A stretch of DNA of 64,000 nucleotides. Origin: CBDDEH01 sp965226865. Its GTDB lineage: Bacteria > Chloroflexota > Dehalococcoidia > Lucifugimonadales > JAGWBF01. Position 1 is the first letter of the stretch, and every line of letters begins with the position of its first letter. The stretch covers positions 868,001 through 932,000 of the forward strand of contig CBDDEH010000004.1 of NCBI GenBank assembly GCA_965226865.1, in the 5' to 3' direction. Positions 49,861 to 59,073 of this stretch are shown here, in pieces. The notes beneath the pieces are model-generated. The model was not told where the DNA came from and made no database searches. It saw only the letters and a program-made list of their open reading frames with translations. A program made the position numbers and the translations under genes.

Positions 49861-51177
49861 TTAGGGGGACTTGGTTAGCGCTGCCATCTGTTCCCGGATC
49901 CCCTCCGAAATGGCACCTGAGCGTCGGAAGTATGGGTTGCCGATAGCCATGCCGAGGACCACGACCATTATTAAACCACCGCCGATAATGACCGCAACAG
50001 AGGCACTGGTGTAGTGAGCGATCAGATTTGCCTGCAAGCCGCCCAATATAACCAGGCTCCAAGATATGCCGAAAAGAGACATTACCCGACCTCTATATTG
50101 ATCAGGAACGAGCATCTGAACTATGGTCAATGACGAAAGTACATAGATAGGCTGGAATATTTCCGCTATGAAAACCACGACTATGGACACTGCATACATT
50201 TTCATGTGAGCCACGATGGCGAAGATGATAAGGAATACGCCGAAGAAGAAGGAACCAGCCAATCCTGACCAAGCGTTGGTCTGCATCTTCCCAAGGTTCG
50301 AGAAGACCAAGATCCCAACTATGGCCCCGACTCCGGCCGCTCCCATGAGCCACCCGATTTTCTCGGCACCCACCTCAAGCACGTCGTTGGCGAAGGCGGG
50401 CATCAGGAAGATATAGGATAGCCCCAAAAATCCAGTGAACCAACTCATGATTATCACGGATAAGAGAAATGGACTCTTCCTGATGAAAGAGAAACCCGTG
50501 GACAACTCCTTGAAGACGCCTTCGGTAGCTCGTTCAACAGAGGGTATCTTGAGCCAGTAGGATATCAGCGAGAGAACAAGGAAGCCTGCAGCACTTATGA
50601 AAATAGCAACCGAAATGTCTGTCTGTCCGACGATTATCCCGGCAATAGAAGGAGAGACGATCCTGGTACCTGCCCAAACGAAGGAATTAAGAGCTATTGC
50701 GTTGGGGATAGCGCTACGGGGTATTAGCAAAGGGAGAATGCTCAGACGTGTCGGAATGTCCAGCGTTTGTACCACGGAGATCGAGAAGGCAAGTGCCAAG
50801 GCATACCACCGGTTGACTTCGTCGAATAACACGAGCAGGGCTAGAACGAAAGCCAGGACCGCGCTGATCCCTTGTGTGGCCCCAAGCAGGCGCGATGGAT
50901 TGACCTTGTCGGCAATAACTCCTCCGTACAAGCTGAGAAAAATGCCGGGAACGGCGATCGCTGCGGTCATGTAGCCGACGTACCTGGTGTCTCCATCCGC
51001 CAAAGTGAATATGAGCCACCCCAGTGAGAACATGATCAGCATCTGATAACCGGCGGTGGAGGCCCAATGCCCAATTATGTAAATGCGGAAACTGGGGGAA
51101 CGCAGGGCAGCAGGTAAGTGGACTCTATTTCGAAAAGTGAACACGCCATGAAACCGCAGTGGGTTATAGCGGGTCAA
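49861..51177 (-). CDS. MFS transporter
   Basis: A 438-residue transporter with about twelve hydrophobic helices. The N-terminal LRSPSFRIYIIGHWASTAGY opening, the FLSLYGGVIADKVNPSRLLG loop (the motif-A-like D-K-x-x-x-R) and the second half fit the MFS_1/enterobactin-exporter-like group. Substrate unknown; related proteins export siderophores or drugs. It may be co-transcribed with the 72-residue gene four bases upstream. Confidence 0.85.
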   Translation of the reverse strand: MTRYNPLRFHGVFTFRNRVHLPAALRSPSFRIYIIGHWASTAGYQMLIMFSLGWLIFTLADGDTRYVGYMTAAIAVPGIFLSLYGGVIADKVNPSRLLGATQGISAVLAFVLALLVLFDEVNRWYALALAFSISVVQTLDIPTRLSILPLLIPRSAIPNAIALNSFVWAGTRIVSPSIAGIIVGQTDISVAIFISAAGFLVLSLISYWLKIPSVERATEGVFKELSTGFSFIRKSPFLLSVIIMSWFTGFLGLSYIFLMPAFANDVLEVGAEKIGWLMGAAGVGAIVGILVFSNLGKMQTNAWSGLAGSFFFGVFLIIFAIVAHMKMYAVSIVVVFIAEIFQPIYVLSSLTIVQMLVPDQYRGRVMSLFGISWSLVILGGLQANLIAHYTSASVAVIIGGGLIMVVVLGMAIGNPYFRRSGAISEGIREQMAALTKSP

Positions 51178-51181
51178 GGGC

Positions 51182-51400
51182 TTAATCTTTCAATGGAATG
51201 GAACCCCAGCTCAGATCCGAAGAATCGTCGACAAGCTGTTTCAGCTGAGCCACTTCTCGGACCCTCACCAGGGTGGCGTTGACCTCCGGGGTGAGAAATA
51301 TCCATTCCGGTTCCTCTGGAATCCAGTATGGGGAATTGATACGAACAACCTTTTTGCCCTTAGGGTTGATATATATCCCGAACTTGGAACTGAGTTGCAT
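51182..51400 (-). CDS. Hypothetical 72-residue protein
   Basis: A short soluble protein, MQLSSKFGIYINPKGKKVVR then INSPYWIPEEPEWIFLTPEV, with no recognised domain. It has a beta-rich start and a helical end (LVRVREVAQLKQLVDD). It lies four bases before the MFS gene on the same strand, which supports a real, co-transcribed gene. Function unknown. Confidence 0.5.
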   Translation of the reverse strand: MQLSSKFGIYINPKGKKVVRINSPYWIPEEPEWIFLTPEVNATLVRVREVAQLKQLVDDSSDLSWGSIPLKD

Positions 51401-51432
51401 GTGTGTCTACTCCCTCCGACTGAATAAAACGG

Positions 51433-52089
51433 TCAACGCCGGCTTTCGGCTTCTTTTGGGGAGTAATATCCCCTGTATGATTCGGGAAGCAGGCCTGATA
51501 TACGGTCCATGATGATGTCTGTCAGATTTTCCAGCAAGTCCCGGCTCAGATTTCCTTCGACGGTCGGCAGGCTGAAGGGCTGCCCGATTTTCACGTTAAC
51601 ACGGCAGAGCGGAAATACGATGCGCCAAAACCCTTTCATATTTTCGGTTCCTGTGATGGCAACAGGCAGAATCAGGGCTTGAGATTTAGTTGCTACATAT
51701 GCCACGCCAGGCTTGCCACGGCTCATCTGGCCGCTCCGGCTGCGCGTACCCTCTGGAAACAGGATTATGGCCTGGTCCTGCCTGAGCATGTTTGTGGCCC
51801 AACGGAGTGCGGCGATGTCCGCCTGACTTCTGTCCACGGGGTGTACTCCCATACCACTGAAAAACAGGGCTGCTATCGGATTAGCGAACAGGCCTCGCTT
51901 GCCCATGAACCGCAGGCGACGTGGGATAGTTCCCACGAGCATGGGTGGGTCAGCGTTGCTCAAGTGGTTGCAGACTATGATCAACGGTCCCCCGGGCGGC
52001 ACCCACTCCTTACCCTCCACCTTGAGGCGCGCGAATGCGCTATAAAACACCTTTGCCGTTAGCTCCGCGGCCCTATACAAGGGTGGCAT
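51433..52089 (-). CDS. plsC: 1-acyl-sn-glycerol-3-phosphate acyltransferase (PlsC family)
   Basis: A 218-residue acyltransferase of phospholipid synthesis. The catalytic H-x4-D motif is NHLSNADPP (His42, Asp47), followed by the glycerophosphate-binding FPEGTRSRSG (about 113-122) and a VAYVATKSQALILPVAITG stretch. One N-terminal hydrophobic region. The stop of cmk overlaps its start by one base at 52089, so the two are translationally coupled, a common cmk-plsC pair. It would use the lysophosphatidate made by PlsY. Confidence 0.92.
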   Translation of the reverse strand: MPPLYRAAELTAKVFYSAFARLKVEGKEWVPPGGPLIIVCNHLSNADPPMLVGTIPRRLRFMGKRGLFANPIAALFFSGMGVHPVDRSQADIAALRWATNMLRQDQAIILFPEGTRSRSGQMSRGKPGVAYVATKSQALILPVAITGTENMKGFWRIVFPLCRVNVKIGQPFSLPTVEGNLSRDLLENLTDIIMDRISGLLPESYRGYYSPKEAESRR

Positions 52090-52769
52090 TAGCCCTCTCC
52101 CATCAAGGCGAGCACCTTTTCGGTGACCTGGGTCAAGTCAAAGCCTTCGGTGTCTACGACGTGGGCATCCGCAGCGGGGTATAGGGGAGAATGAGCTCGT
52201 TTTGTGTCCATCTCATCCCTGGACTCCAGGTCTTGGAGAACCTGCTTATAATTAGCGCCATCGCGGCGGTTCTCCATCTCCTGGAACCGGCGTCTCGCTC
52301 TCTCTGAAACGGGAGCGTCTAGAAACACTTTCAGGTCGGCCTGCGGCAAGACCACGGTGCCGATGTCCCTCCCCACCACCACTATCTTACCTCGCTCGGT
52401 GATTTGCCGTTGCTGCTCCACCATGGCGCGGCGCACTTCCGGAGCTTTGGCCACCAGGGAAACCGTCCTATCTACCGCCGGACGCCTGATCTCCTCCCGA
52501 ACCTCGCGATCGTTCACGATCACGCCGCCCTCTCCGCCATCGTTGAGTCGAATCACCGTATTCCAGGCCAATTGACCCAACGCCTCTTCATCGGAGACGT
52601 CAATTCCTAGGTCCATGGCCAGCCAAGCAAGAGCGCGATACATGATTCCGGTATCGAGAAATCGGTAATTAAGTCGCTGGGAAAGAGCCCTGCCTACCGA
52701 GGTCTTGCCGGCGCCAACGGGACCATCGATTGCTATTGTAGACGGCCTTGGCAACGTTTCGCCCGACAT
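52089..52769 (-). CDS. cmk: Cytidylate kinase
   Basis: A 226-residue CMP/dCMP kinase. P-loop DGPVGAGKTSVG is at about 15-26, with the family-specific RFLDTGIMYRALAWLA substrate loop, GRDIGTVVLPQADLKVFLDA and the lid region RARRRFQEMENR. It is slightly shorter than the E. coli enzyme. It is the first gene of a minus-strand block of cmk, plsC, a small ORF and MFS, and is divergent from the PAP2 gene. Confidence 0.95.
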   Translation of the reverse strand: MSGETLPRPSTIAIDGPVGAGKTSVGRALSQRLNYRFLDTGIMYRALAWLAMDLGIDVSDEEALGQLAWNTVIRLNDGGEGGVIVNDREVREEIRRPAVDRTVSLVAKAPEVRRAMVEQQRQITERGKIVVVGRDIGTVVLPQADLKVFLDAPVSERARRRFQEMENRRDGANYKQVLQDLESRDEMDTKRAHSPLYPAADAHVVDTEGFDLTQVTEKVLALMGEG

Positions 52770-52814
52770 ATATAGTAGGTCGGATTATATCACTCCTACT
52801 AATTTGGGGGATAG

Positions 52815-53468
52815 TTGACGCGAGACCACAGGGGATCGGAAACTCGGTTTGGCAACGGACTAATATGGTTTGTCGCTATCCTGCTCATATTCGGAGTGAT
52901 ATGCTACTTGGCTGCCAGGTTCGATACTTTTCCCGGCGATGAAGAAGGCTTGAGGCGTTTTCAAGACGTCCGCAACTCTTTTCTGGACGCTGCTGCGAGA
53001 GCCGCTTCTTTTCTAGCGCAATTCGCCGTTGCCATCGTTTCTATTGTGGTTGCATCTCTGGTCATGTTGGTAGTCAACCGCAAAGCGGATGCCCTGGCTT
53101 TTTTCTTGGTGCTCCCAGCTGAGGGCCTCCACCTCCTGATAAAGTTGCTCGTAGACCGGCCGAGGCCGGAGTTTCCCATTCTGATATCCACCCCATCTCT
53201 ACCAAGTTTCCCCAGTGGCCATGCACTTCACGCACTTTTGTTTTTCGGCCTGCTGCTAGTCGTAGCTTGGGACTTGATAGGAGCGCGGTGGCTAAAGATC
53301 GCGACCGCAGGGCTTCTGGGTATGGCAATACTGGCATGCGGCGCCTCCAGGGTTTATCTTGGAGTCCACTGGCCGAGCGATATCATCGGTGGCTATATCT
53401 TCGCCGGGATAGGTATGGCAGCCATCTTGTGGACGAGCAAAAAGCTCATTACTCGTATCGGTGAATAA
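52815..53468 (+). CDS. PAP2-family phosphatase
   Basis: A 217-residue membrane phosphatase of the phosphatidic-acid phosphatase 2 family. It starts at TTG 52815. The three signature motifs are present: KLLVDRPRPEFP, FPSGHALHALLF and SRVYLGVHWPSDIIGGY, with catalytic His residues in motifs 2 and 3. About five to six membrane helices. Likely substrates are phosphatidate, phosphatidylglycerophosphate or undecaprenyl pyrophosphate; the gene does not tell which. Confidence 0.9.
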   Translation: MTRDHRGSETRFGNGLIWFVAILLIFGVICYLAARFDTFPGDEEGLRRFQDVRNSFLDAAARAASFLAQFAVAIVSIVVASLVMLVVNRKADALAFFLVLPAEGLHLLIKLLVDRPRPEFPILISTPSLPSFPSGHALHALLFFGLLLVVAWDLIGARWLKIATAGLLGMAILACGASRVYLGVHWPSDIIGGYIFAGIGMAAILWTSKKLITRIGE

Positions 53469-53540
53469 TATTCTCTGGATATAGGCCATGCTACACTTGG
53501 CCTTGAACCCACTTTTCGCATCAAGGCTCAAACAGATCCG

Positions 53541-54029
53541 TTGAACTGGCTGGACATAGTCATCATAGTCGTTGCTGGTGCGCTCGCATTGACCGGGCTG
53601 CGTATGGGCGGCATCCACATCGCTGTAACCGCCGCCGGCATTTTCGCAGGAATAGCTCTGGCCACCCGGTTCCAGGACGATATCGAACCCCATCTTTTTT
53701 CATATATCGATAACCAAAACGCGGCTGAGCTGGCTGCATTTCTCTTGGTGTTCGTGGCTGCCCTGGTCGCATCGGTGGTGGTGGGATTCATGCTCAGGAG
53801 TCTGCTGAGCAAGCTTATGTTTGGCTGGGCCGACCATATTGCCGGCATCGGGGTGGGGGTCATCGCGACATTCGTCATCGGCTCGGCTGTGCTGTCTACG
53901 CTGCAGGAATACCCGGTCCTGGGCCTCGAAGACACCATCGACGAATCCGTATTGGGAACGTTTCTGGCTGACAATTTCGATGTGGTGCCCCGGGGTATCA
54001 AGATGATCCCCGGGGATCTGGGCACCTGA
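53541..54029 (+). CDS. CvpA-like membrane protein
   Basis: A 162-residue protein with four hydrophobic segments, starting at TTG 53541 (MNWLDIVIIVVAGALALTGL). The N-terminal pattern W-L-D-x-V/I-I-x-V...GxRxG and the later DHIAGIGVGVIATFVIG fit the CvpA (colicin V production) family, whose members sit in the inner membrane and affect septation or peptidoglycan-related processes. Function in this organism is unknown. It lies 72 bases after the PAP2 gene. Confidence 0.7.
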   Translation: MNWLDIVIIVVAGALALTGLRMGGIHIAVTAAGIFAGIALATRFQDDIEPHLFSYIDNQNAAELAAFLLVFVAALVASVVVGFMLRSLLSKLMFGWADHIAGIGVGVIATFVIGSAVLSTLQEYPVLGLEDTIDESVLGTFLADNFDVVPRGIKMIPGDLGT

Positions 54030-54045
54030 CCTGATACTGGTTAGA

Positions 54046-54066
54046 ACTGTGACACAGTCCTATAAT
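54046..54066 (+). promoter_or_regulatory. TATAAT -10 box with palindromic operator, leaderless HNH promoter
   Basis: A consensus -10 TATAAT (54061-54066) stands only seven bases before ATG 54074, so transcription should begin at or next to the start codon and the mRNA would be leaderless. A weak -35 (TGGTTA) is 17 bases upstream. Between them lies a perfect 13-base palindrome ACTGTGACACAGT (54046-54058), placed where a repressor could occlude the polymerase. Confidence 0.5.
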
Positions 54067-54073
54067 ATGCTGC

Positions 54074-54586
54074 ATGATCAGTTCAGCTGTTCTGGTTCTT
54101 AATCTAGACTACGAACCCATCAACGTCTGCAACGTGAGGCGGGCAGTGGTGTTGCTGGGGAAGGGTAAAGCCGAGTTGCTGGAGAACGGGCGCGGCTTCA
54201 TCCACACTCCCCGTGACCGTATCACGATCCCTTCGGTTATCCGGTTGGTCTACCTGGTGCGCCGGCCCTTCGCAAGGCGCAAGCTATCCAAGAAAGAGAT
54301 ATTCATGCGAGACCGACATACCTGTCAGTATTGCGGGGAGCAGATAAAGGAACTGACTGTCGATCACGTAATTCCCAGGCGGCAGGATGGTGAGAACTCC
54401 TGGGAAAACGTGGCAACCGCTTGCATTCCGTGCAACCGGAGGAAGGCTGGGCGAACCCCGGCACAAGCGGGAATGATTCTGCTACGCCGCCCCAAAGCTC
54501 CTTATCCCAACCCCTATTATGTTCTCCATAACAGGACCATCCTGGACGAGTGGCGGAAGTTCATACCGTGGGTGGGGATGGCTTAG
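54074..54586 (+). CDS. HNH endonuclease
   Basis: A 170-residue HNH nuclease. An N-terminal domain (about 1-75) begins MISSAVLVLNLDYEPINVCN, as in the YP_ family of bacterial HNH proteins, and ends in a basic stretch. The zinc/HNH module then reads RHTCQYCGEQIKELTVDHVI, PRRQDGENSWENVATACIPC, NRRK with paired CxxC motifs and the catalytic D-H-V-x-P...N. It stands alone with its own promoter. Role could be DNA repair or restriction; the family function is not fixed. Confidence 0.85.
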   Translation: MISSAVLVLNLDYEPINVCNVRRAVVLLGKGKAELLENGRGFIHTPRDRITIPSVIRLVYLVRRPFARRKLSKKEIFMRDRHTCQYCGEQIKELTVDHVIPRRQDGENSWENVATACIPCNRRKAGRTPAQAGMILLRRPKAPYPNPYYVLHNRTILDEWRKFIPWVGMA

Positions 54587-54638
54587 GTGACGTTCGTTCA
54601 CGGTGAGCCCCTCCGATGAGGCGCCCAGTCCCGCTCCC

Positions 54639-54719
54639 CTTCGACAACGCTCAGGGTGAGTGGTTGGGGTCCCTATATCCGTTCATGGTGAGCCTTCTGT
54701 GGAAGGACGAACCATGAAC
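54639..54719. repeat. Dispersed repeats between HNH and holB genes
   Basis: An inverse copy of the CTGAGCGTTGTCGAAGG unit (54639-54660), related to the CTGAGCATGTCGAAG repeats, and a hairpin GTTCATGGT...ACCATGAAC (54681-54719). The HNH and holB genes converge here, so the hairpin may also help end transcription. Confidence 0.6.
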
Positions 54720-54732
54720 TCTGTGGCCCTCT

Positions 54733-55752
54733 TTAAGTTACTTGGCTGTTGCCGGGAAGTTCCATCATAAACACTTCCAGAGCCAGGCGAGGATTGGCGT
54801 TTCGATCAAGGGCTTCCAGAGTGGATATGATCGTGCGGACGAATGTGGTCACCTGGACTGTGGAGTAGCCGGCTGCTCTCGTTCGAAGGGTTTCCAGGCA
54901 ATCGATGTTCTGTACGTAGTCCTCTGCTCCCTCTTTTATGAGTAGCAGGTCTCGCCACCACCGCAGCCAAACATATAAAGTTTCCCTGGCCTGTGCCCTG
55001 TCCCTCGAAAAGAGAGATGCCAGTTCAGAGGCGTACTTGAACCGCTCTCCCAGGTCCGACGCGGCCAGATGATCGATCCGCTCGATTCGTCGTTGGCGGT
55101 CTTCCAGAATAGTGGGGTCTTCAAGAGCTGACACTGCCCAGCCCAGACAACCCATGGACAGACGGCCTAGCTTTCCGGCCTCCAGGGCGTCCACGGAGCG
55201 GTTCGTTATCAACTCTTCTACCACCGCATCCAGCGGCAGCGGCCTCAGTTCAAGCTTTCTGCACCTCGAAAGGATTGTGGGCAGCAGAGCCTCTTCTTCC
55301 GAAGCGATGAGGATCATTAATACCTGAGGTGGAGGCTCTTCAAGGGTTTTCAGTAGGGCATTCGCAGCCTCCTCACTCATGTGCTCAGCGCCGTCGAAGA
55401 TAAACACGCGGCAAGCGCCTTCGTAGGGCTTCAGGCTGGCTTGGTGTTGGATATTTCGAACACTCTTGATGCCTATTTCCCGTCTGGGCGACCCATCTTC
55501 ACTGTCATGCCCAGGCTCAATTATAAGGACGTCGGCATGCTGAGCGAGAAGGATTCGGGTACACTGAGTGCATTCACCACAGGGCGCCTGTTCCCTGTCC
55601 AGACAATTGACTGCCTGCGCTATCTGAATTGCCAGACTTCGTTTCCCAACGTGTGGCGGTCCCACCAGCAGGTAAGCATGCGCGAGCTGGCTGTCTTCAA
55701 CTCCTCGGGATATTTGACCGAGAACGGCGTCGTGCCCTTGAACTCGCCACAT
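54733..55752 (-). CDS. holB: DNA polymerase III delta' subunit (clamp loader)
   Basis: A 339-residue AAA+ clamp-loader subunit. P-loop GPPHVGKR (31-38), a four-Cys zinc module (Cys50, 58, 61, 64 in NCLDREQAPCGECTQC), then the sensor region GACRVFIFDGAEHMSEEAAN, ALLKTLEEPPPQVLMILIAS and SRC (ILSRCRKLELR). The C-terminal collar domain is less conserved. In many delta' subunits the P-loop is inactive; here it is intact, so tau/gamma-like similarity is also possible, but length favours delta'. Confidence 0.9.
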   Translation of the reverse strand: MWRVQGHDAVLGQISRGVEDSQLAHAYLLVGPPHVGKRSLAIQIAQAVNCLDREQAPCGECTQCTRILLAQHADVLIIEPGHDSEDGSPRREIGIKSVRNIQHQASLKPYEGACRVFIFDGAEHMSEEAANALLKTLEEPPPQVLMILIASEEEALLPTILSRCRKLELRPLPLDAVVEELITNRSVDALEAGKLGRLSMGCLGWAVSALEDPTILEDRQRRIERIDHLAASDLGERFKYASELASLFSRDRAQARETLYVWLRWWRDLLLIKEGAEDYVQNIDCLETLRTRAAGYSTVQVTTFVRTIISTLEALDRNANPRLALEVFMMELPGNSQVT

Positions 55753-55761
55753 CTTCGTCGT

Positions 55762-57075
55762 TCACTCCACCACGTCACAAAGCATCATGTCCTGATAGCT
55801 TTCCCTACGCCGGATCAGCCTCGTTCGACCATCGGTTACAAGCACGATGGCTGGCCTGGGGTTCAGGTTATAGGTGCTGGCCATTGCCAGGCAGTAGGCC
55901 CCGGCGGCCGGGATGGCGATGACATCTCCCGACTCCAGTTTCGGAAACATCGCGTCTCTCACCAACACGTCCCCCGATTCGCAGAACTTTCCGGCGATAG
56001 TGACCTTTTCTGATAGTTTCGCGTTCATTTTGCCCGCCGCCACCGCCTCGTATGACGCGTCATACAACGCGGGGCGGATATTGTCTCCCATACCACCATC
56101 CACTGAAACGTACTTTCGCACCCCGGGAATGTGTTTTGTAGCCCCCACCGTATATAATGCCACTCCCGCAGGTCCCGAGATGGCCCTGCCCGGCTCGATC
56201 ACCAGTTGGGGAGCTTCCATGCTTAGAGCTCGGCATGTGTCCAGCATAGCCGAGACCAATGTCTCGGCATAGTCGCTGATGGAAGGGGACTCCTGGTCCC
56301 TGGTGTAGGCGATGGCGAACCCCCCACCGGGGCTAATCTCCTGGAGGGCCAGACCATCTTCCCTGAATTGAGACGCGAAGTTGAGGACTGCCTCCATAGC
56401 AACCCGGAGGGGTTCGAGATGGAAAATAGGTGAACCAAGGTGGTAGTGGAGTCCCCTGAGATTCAGGTTGGACGATGCCAGGGCTGTTCTTATCGCCTCC
56501 GCGGCATGGCCCGTCTCGATCGGGAAACCGAATTTGCTGTCCAGGGTGCCGGTGGTGGTGTGGGTGTGGGTGTGTGGGTCCACGCCGGGCGAGACCCGGA
56601 TCAGAATATCTTGGACCTTACCAGCCTCTTGGGCCAACTGATCCACCAGGCTTAGCTCGTAGAAATTGTCCACGACGATGCGGCCGATGTTCCAGGCAAG
56701 CGCCTCCCGAAGCTCCTCTGGGCCTTTGTTGTTACCGTGGAAATATACCAGCTCCGAGGGGAATTCCACCGACCTGGCAACGGCAAGCTCCCCGCCGGAG
56801 ACAACGTCCAACCCCAGCCCTTCTTCCATCAGGATGTGGGCTAGCGCCGGATTAATATAAGCCTTGCAGGCATATACGACTGTCGTCCCAGGATGGCGGG
56901 CTCTGAACTCCTTGGTAAATTGGCGGCATCTGTCCCGGAATGTGTGTTCGTCGAAAACATAAAGAGGTGTTCCATACTCGGAGGTAAGGTCAAGGACGTC
57001 GCGACCACCAATCGCCAGATGGCCCTTGTCGTTGACTTGGGCTGTATCGGGGAACACCTTTCGTGGGAACATCAC
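55762..57075 (-). CDS. lysA: Diaminopimelate decarboxylase
   Basis: A 437-residue PLP fold-III decarboxylase, the last step of lysine synthesis. The PLP lysine is Lys71 in YACKAYINPAL. Conserved later are HYHLGSPIF, GGGFAIAYTRDQ, VIEPGRAISGPAGVALYTVG, VDGGMGDNIRPALYDA and the catalytic Cys in GKFCESGDVLV. Slightly longer than typical, with an N-terminal extension of about 15 residues. It lies nine bases upstream of holB on the same strand. Confidence 0.95.
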   Translation of the reverse strand: MMFPRKVFPDTAQVNDKGHLAIGGRDVLDLTSEYGTPLYVFDEHTFRDRCRQFTKEFRARHPGTTVVYACKAYINPALAHILMEEGLGLDVVSGGELAVARSVEFPSELVYFHGNNKGPEELREALAWNIGRIVVDNFYELSLVDQLAQEAGKVQDILIRVSPGVDPHTHTHTTTGTLDSKFGFPIETGHAAEAIRTALASSNLNLRGLHYHLGSPIFHLEPLRVAMEAVLNFASQFREDGLALQEISPGGGFAIAYTRDQESPSISDYAETLVSAMLDTCRALSMEAPQLVIEPGRAISGPAGVALYTVGATKHIPGVRKYVSVDGGMGDNIRPALYDASYEAVAAGKMNAKLSEKVTIAGKFCESGDVLVRDAMFPKLESGDVIAIPAAGAYCLAMASTYNLNPRPAIVLVTDGRTRLIRRRESYQDMMLCDVVE

Positions 57076-57131
57076 GTCATGTTACACCGTGTGTAAATTT
57101 TTGTTAAGATGGGGTTAGCATATTTCGGAGT

Positions 57132-57782
57132 GTGGGTGTGCCTGTCAGGTACGAAAACGACACCGTATCCATAGTAAAAATGCCCAATATGGGCCCTATA
57201 GCCAACAACGGCTACATTCTGTCCTGCCGGAAGACTTCAGAGGCCATAATCATCGATGCTCCAGCCGATCCGGAGAAACTGCTGGCTGAAATCGGCAATC
57301 TCAAGATCGGCGCCATCGTCATCACCCACCGCCACGCAGACCATACAGCCGGCCTTCACGAGATGAAAAAGCTGACTGATGCGCCCGTAGGAGTCCACCC
57401 TGATGATGCTGAAGTATTGCCACTACCGGCGGACTTCGTGATAAACGACGGCGACACAGTTCGGGTGGGACAGGTTGAAGCAACCGCTTTTCACGCGCCT
57501 GGCCACACGCCGGGCGCCATATGTCTCTACGTCGATGGACATCTCTTCTCCGGGGACACGCTGTTTCAGGGAGGCCCCGGCCGGACAGGTTCTCCGGCAG
57601 CGTTCCGACAGGTAAAGGACAGCATTGCCAGGCAGCTTTTACCCTTGCCGGACGACACGGTCGTTCACACAGGACACGGACCCGACACAAAAATCAAAGA
57701 AGCCAGAGAGGAAATACATCTATTCGACTCCAGGGCTCATTCCGACAATCTCTGTGGAGACGTCGAATGGCTGAAAAGCTGA
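57132..57782 (+). CDS. Metallo-beta-lactamase-fold hydrolase
   Basis: A 216-residue MBL protein starting at GTG 57132. The zinc motif HRHADHTAG is complete, followed by HAPGHTPGAICLYVDGHLFS, the GDTLFQGGPGRTGSPAA segment with the bridging Asp, and VHTGHGPDTKIKEAR with the distal His. This pattern fits the glyoxalase II-like group. Likely a cytoplasmic thioester or hydroperoxide hydrolase; substrate unknown. Read divergently from lysA. Confidence 0.88.
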   Translation: MGVPVRYENDTVSIVKMPNMGPIANNGYILSCRKTSEAIIIDAPADPEKLLAEIGNLKIGAIVITHRHADHTAGLHEMKKLTDAPVGVHPDDAEVLPLPADFVINDGDTVRVGQVEATAFHAPGHTPGAICLYVDGHLFSGDTLFQGGPGRTGSPAAFRQVKDSIARQLLPLPDDTVVHTGHGPDTKIKEAREEIHLFDSRAHSDNLCGDVEWLKS

Positions 57783-57804
57783 TTCAGGCCAATATGAGGT
57801 GACA

Positions 57805-59073
57805 ATGCATCAGAGGAGTGTACTAAATAACGGACTGTCGGTCCTCACCACGAGTATGCCCGGGACCTCGTCTGTGTCCGTAGGATTTTTTATCGGCGCC
57901 GGTTCTCGGTACGAATCAGATCAGATAGCAGGCGTCTCCCATTTCCTCGAACATCTGTTGTTCAAGGGCACGAAGAACTGGCCGACCGCCAAGGAACTGA
58001 GTGAAGTAATCGAGGGTGTCGGTGGAATCATGAACGCCAGCACCGATAGGGAAATGACGGTTTACTGGTGCAAGGTAGCCAAGCTGCACTTCCAGCGTGC
58101 CTTCTCTGTCCTCGCTGACATGATGCTAACTCCACTAATCGAACCTGTTGAGCTGGAAAAAGAGCGGGAGGTGGTGATCGAGGAACTCAGGATGACCAAC
58201 GACTACCCCACCAACCGACTGGAGATCTTGATGGATGAAACCCTGTGGCCTGACCAGCCGATGGGCAGAGACGTGGGCGGCTCAATCGACACAGTTCGCG
58301 GGATCAGTCGTGATCAGGTGCTGGAGTATATGGAGCGCCAATACACTCCCGGCAACACCGCCCTTGCCGTAGCCGGAGAGATCGAACACGATGATGTTGT
58401 GGCTATAGCCGCACAGCACTTCAACAATTGGCAGCCTAAAGAGCCCATGGACTGGTACCCAGTCAGAAATGGTCAGCAGGAGCCCCGTGTTCGCACGGAA
58501 AATCGCAAGACTGACCAGGTTCACCTAAATATAGGACTACCCGGACTCCCATTGACTCATCCCGACAGATACGCACTGGGATTGATGAACGTGATACTCG
58601 GCGAGGGCATGAGCAGCCGTCTCTTCCTGGAGCTCAGAGAAAATCAGAGCCTAGCCTATGACGTCCATAGCTCTCTGAGCTTCTTCCGGGATTGCGGCGC
58701 CCTGACCGTATATTGCGGAGTGGAGCCGAAGAAGAGCCAGAAGGCTATCAAGGCAATACTTCGGGAGCTAAAAGGTATCCAGGGTCAGGTATCTGAGAGT
58801 GAGATGTACAAGGCCAAGGAGCTTACGAAGGGCCGCATGCTCCTTCGAATGGAAGACACCCGCAACGTGGCCATGTGGATGGGTGCTCAGGAGGCCCTGG
58901 TCGGTCGAGTGCGCACCGTGGACGAAGTTCTGGAACAAGTAGACAAGGTCTCAATGCAGGACGTCGATCGGGTGGCGGGCGACATCATTCGGGAAGATAA
59001 GCTAAACCTGGCTGTTGTGGGGCCTCACCGTAGCGACCGCCGCTTCCGCAGTCTGCTAAAGCTTCCAGCCTAA
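57805..59073 (+). CDS. M16 family zinc peptidase
   Basis: A 422-residue M16 (pitrilysin/processing-peptidase-like) protease. The inverted zinc motif HFLEH is at residues 46-50, with the third ligand Glu in EKEREVVIEELRM. The second, inactive-type half contains NIGLPGLPLTHPDRYALGLM and GEGMSSRLFLELRENQSLAY. GAGG upstream favours ATG 57805 over GTG 57799. It resembles the single-chain bacterial M16 peptidases that form dimers. It ends with a stop overlapping the convergent methyltransferase. Confidence 0.93.
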   Translation: MHQRSVLNNGLSVLTTSMPGTSSVSVGFFIGAGSRYESDQIAGVSHFLEHLLFKGTKNWPTAKELSEVIEGVGGIMNASTDREMTVYWCKVAKLHFQRAFSVLADMMLTPLIEPVELEKEREVVIEELRMTNDYPTNRLEILMDETLWPDQPMGRDVGGSIDTVRGISRDQVLEYMERQYTPGNTALAVAGEIEHDDVVAIAAQHFNNWQPKEPMDWYPVRNGQQEPRVRTENRKTDQVHLNIGLPGLPLTHPDRYALGLMNVILGEGMSSRLFLELRENQSLAYDVHSSLSFFRDCGALTVYCGVEPKKSQKAIKAILRELKGIQGQVSESEMYKAKELTKGRMLLRMEDTRNVAMWMGAQEALVGRVRTVDEVLEQVDKVSMQDVDRVAGDIIREDKLNLAVVGPHRSDRRFRSLLKLPA

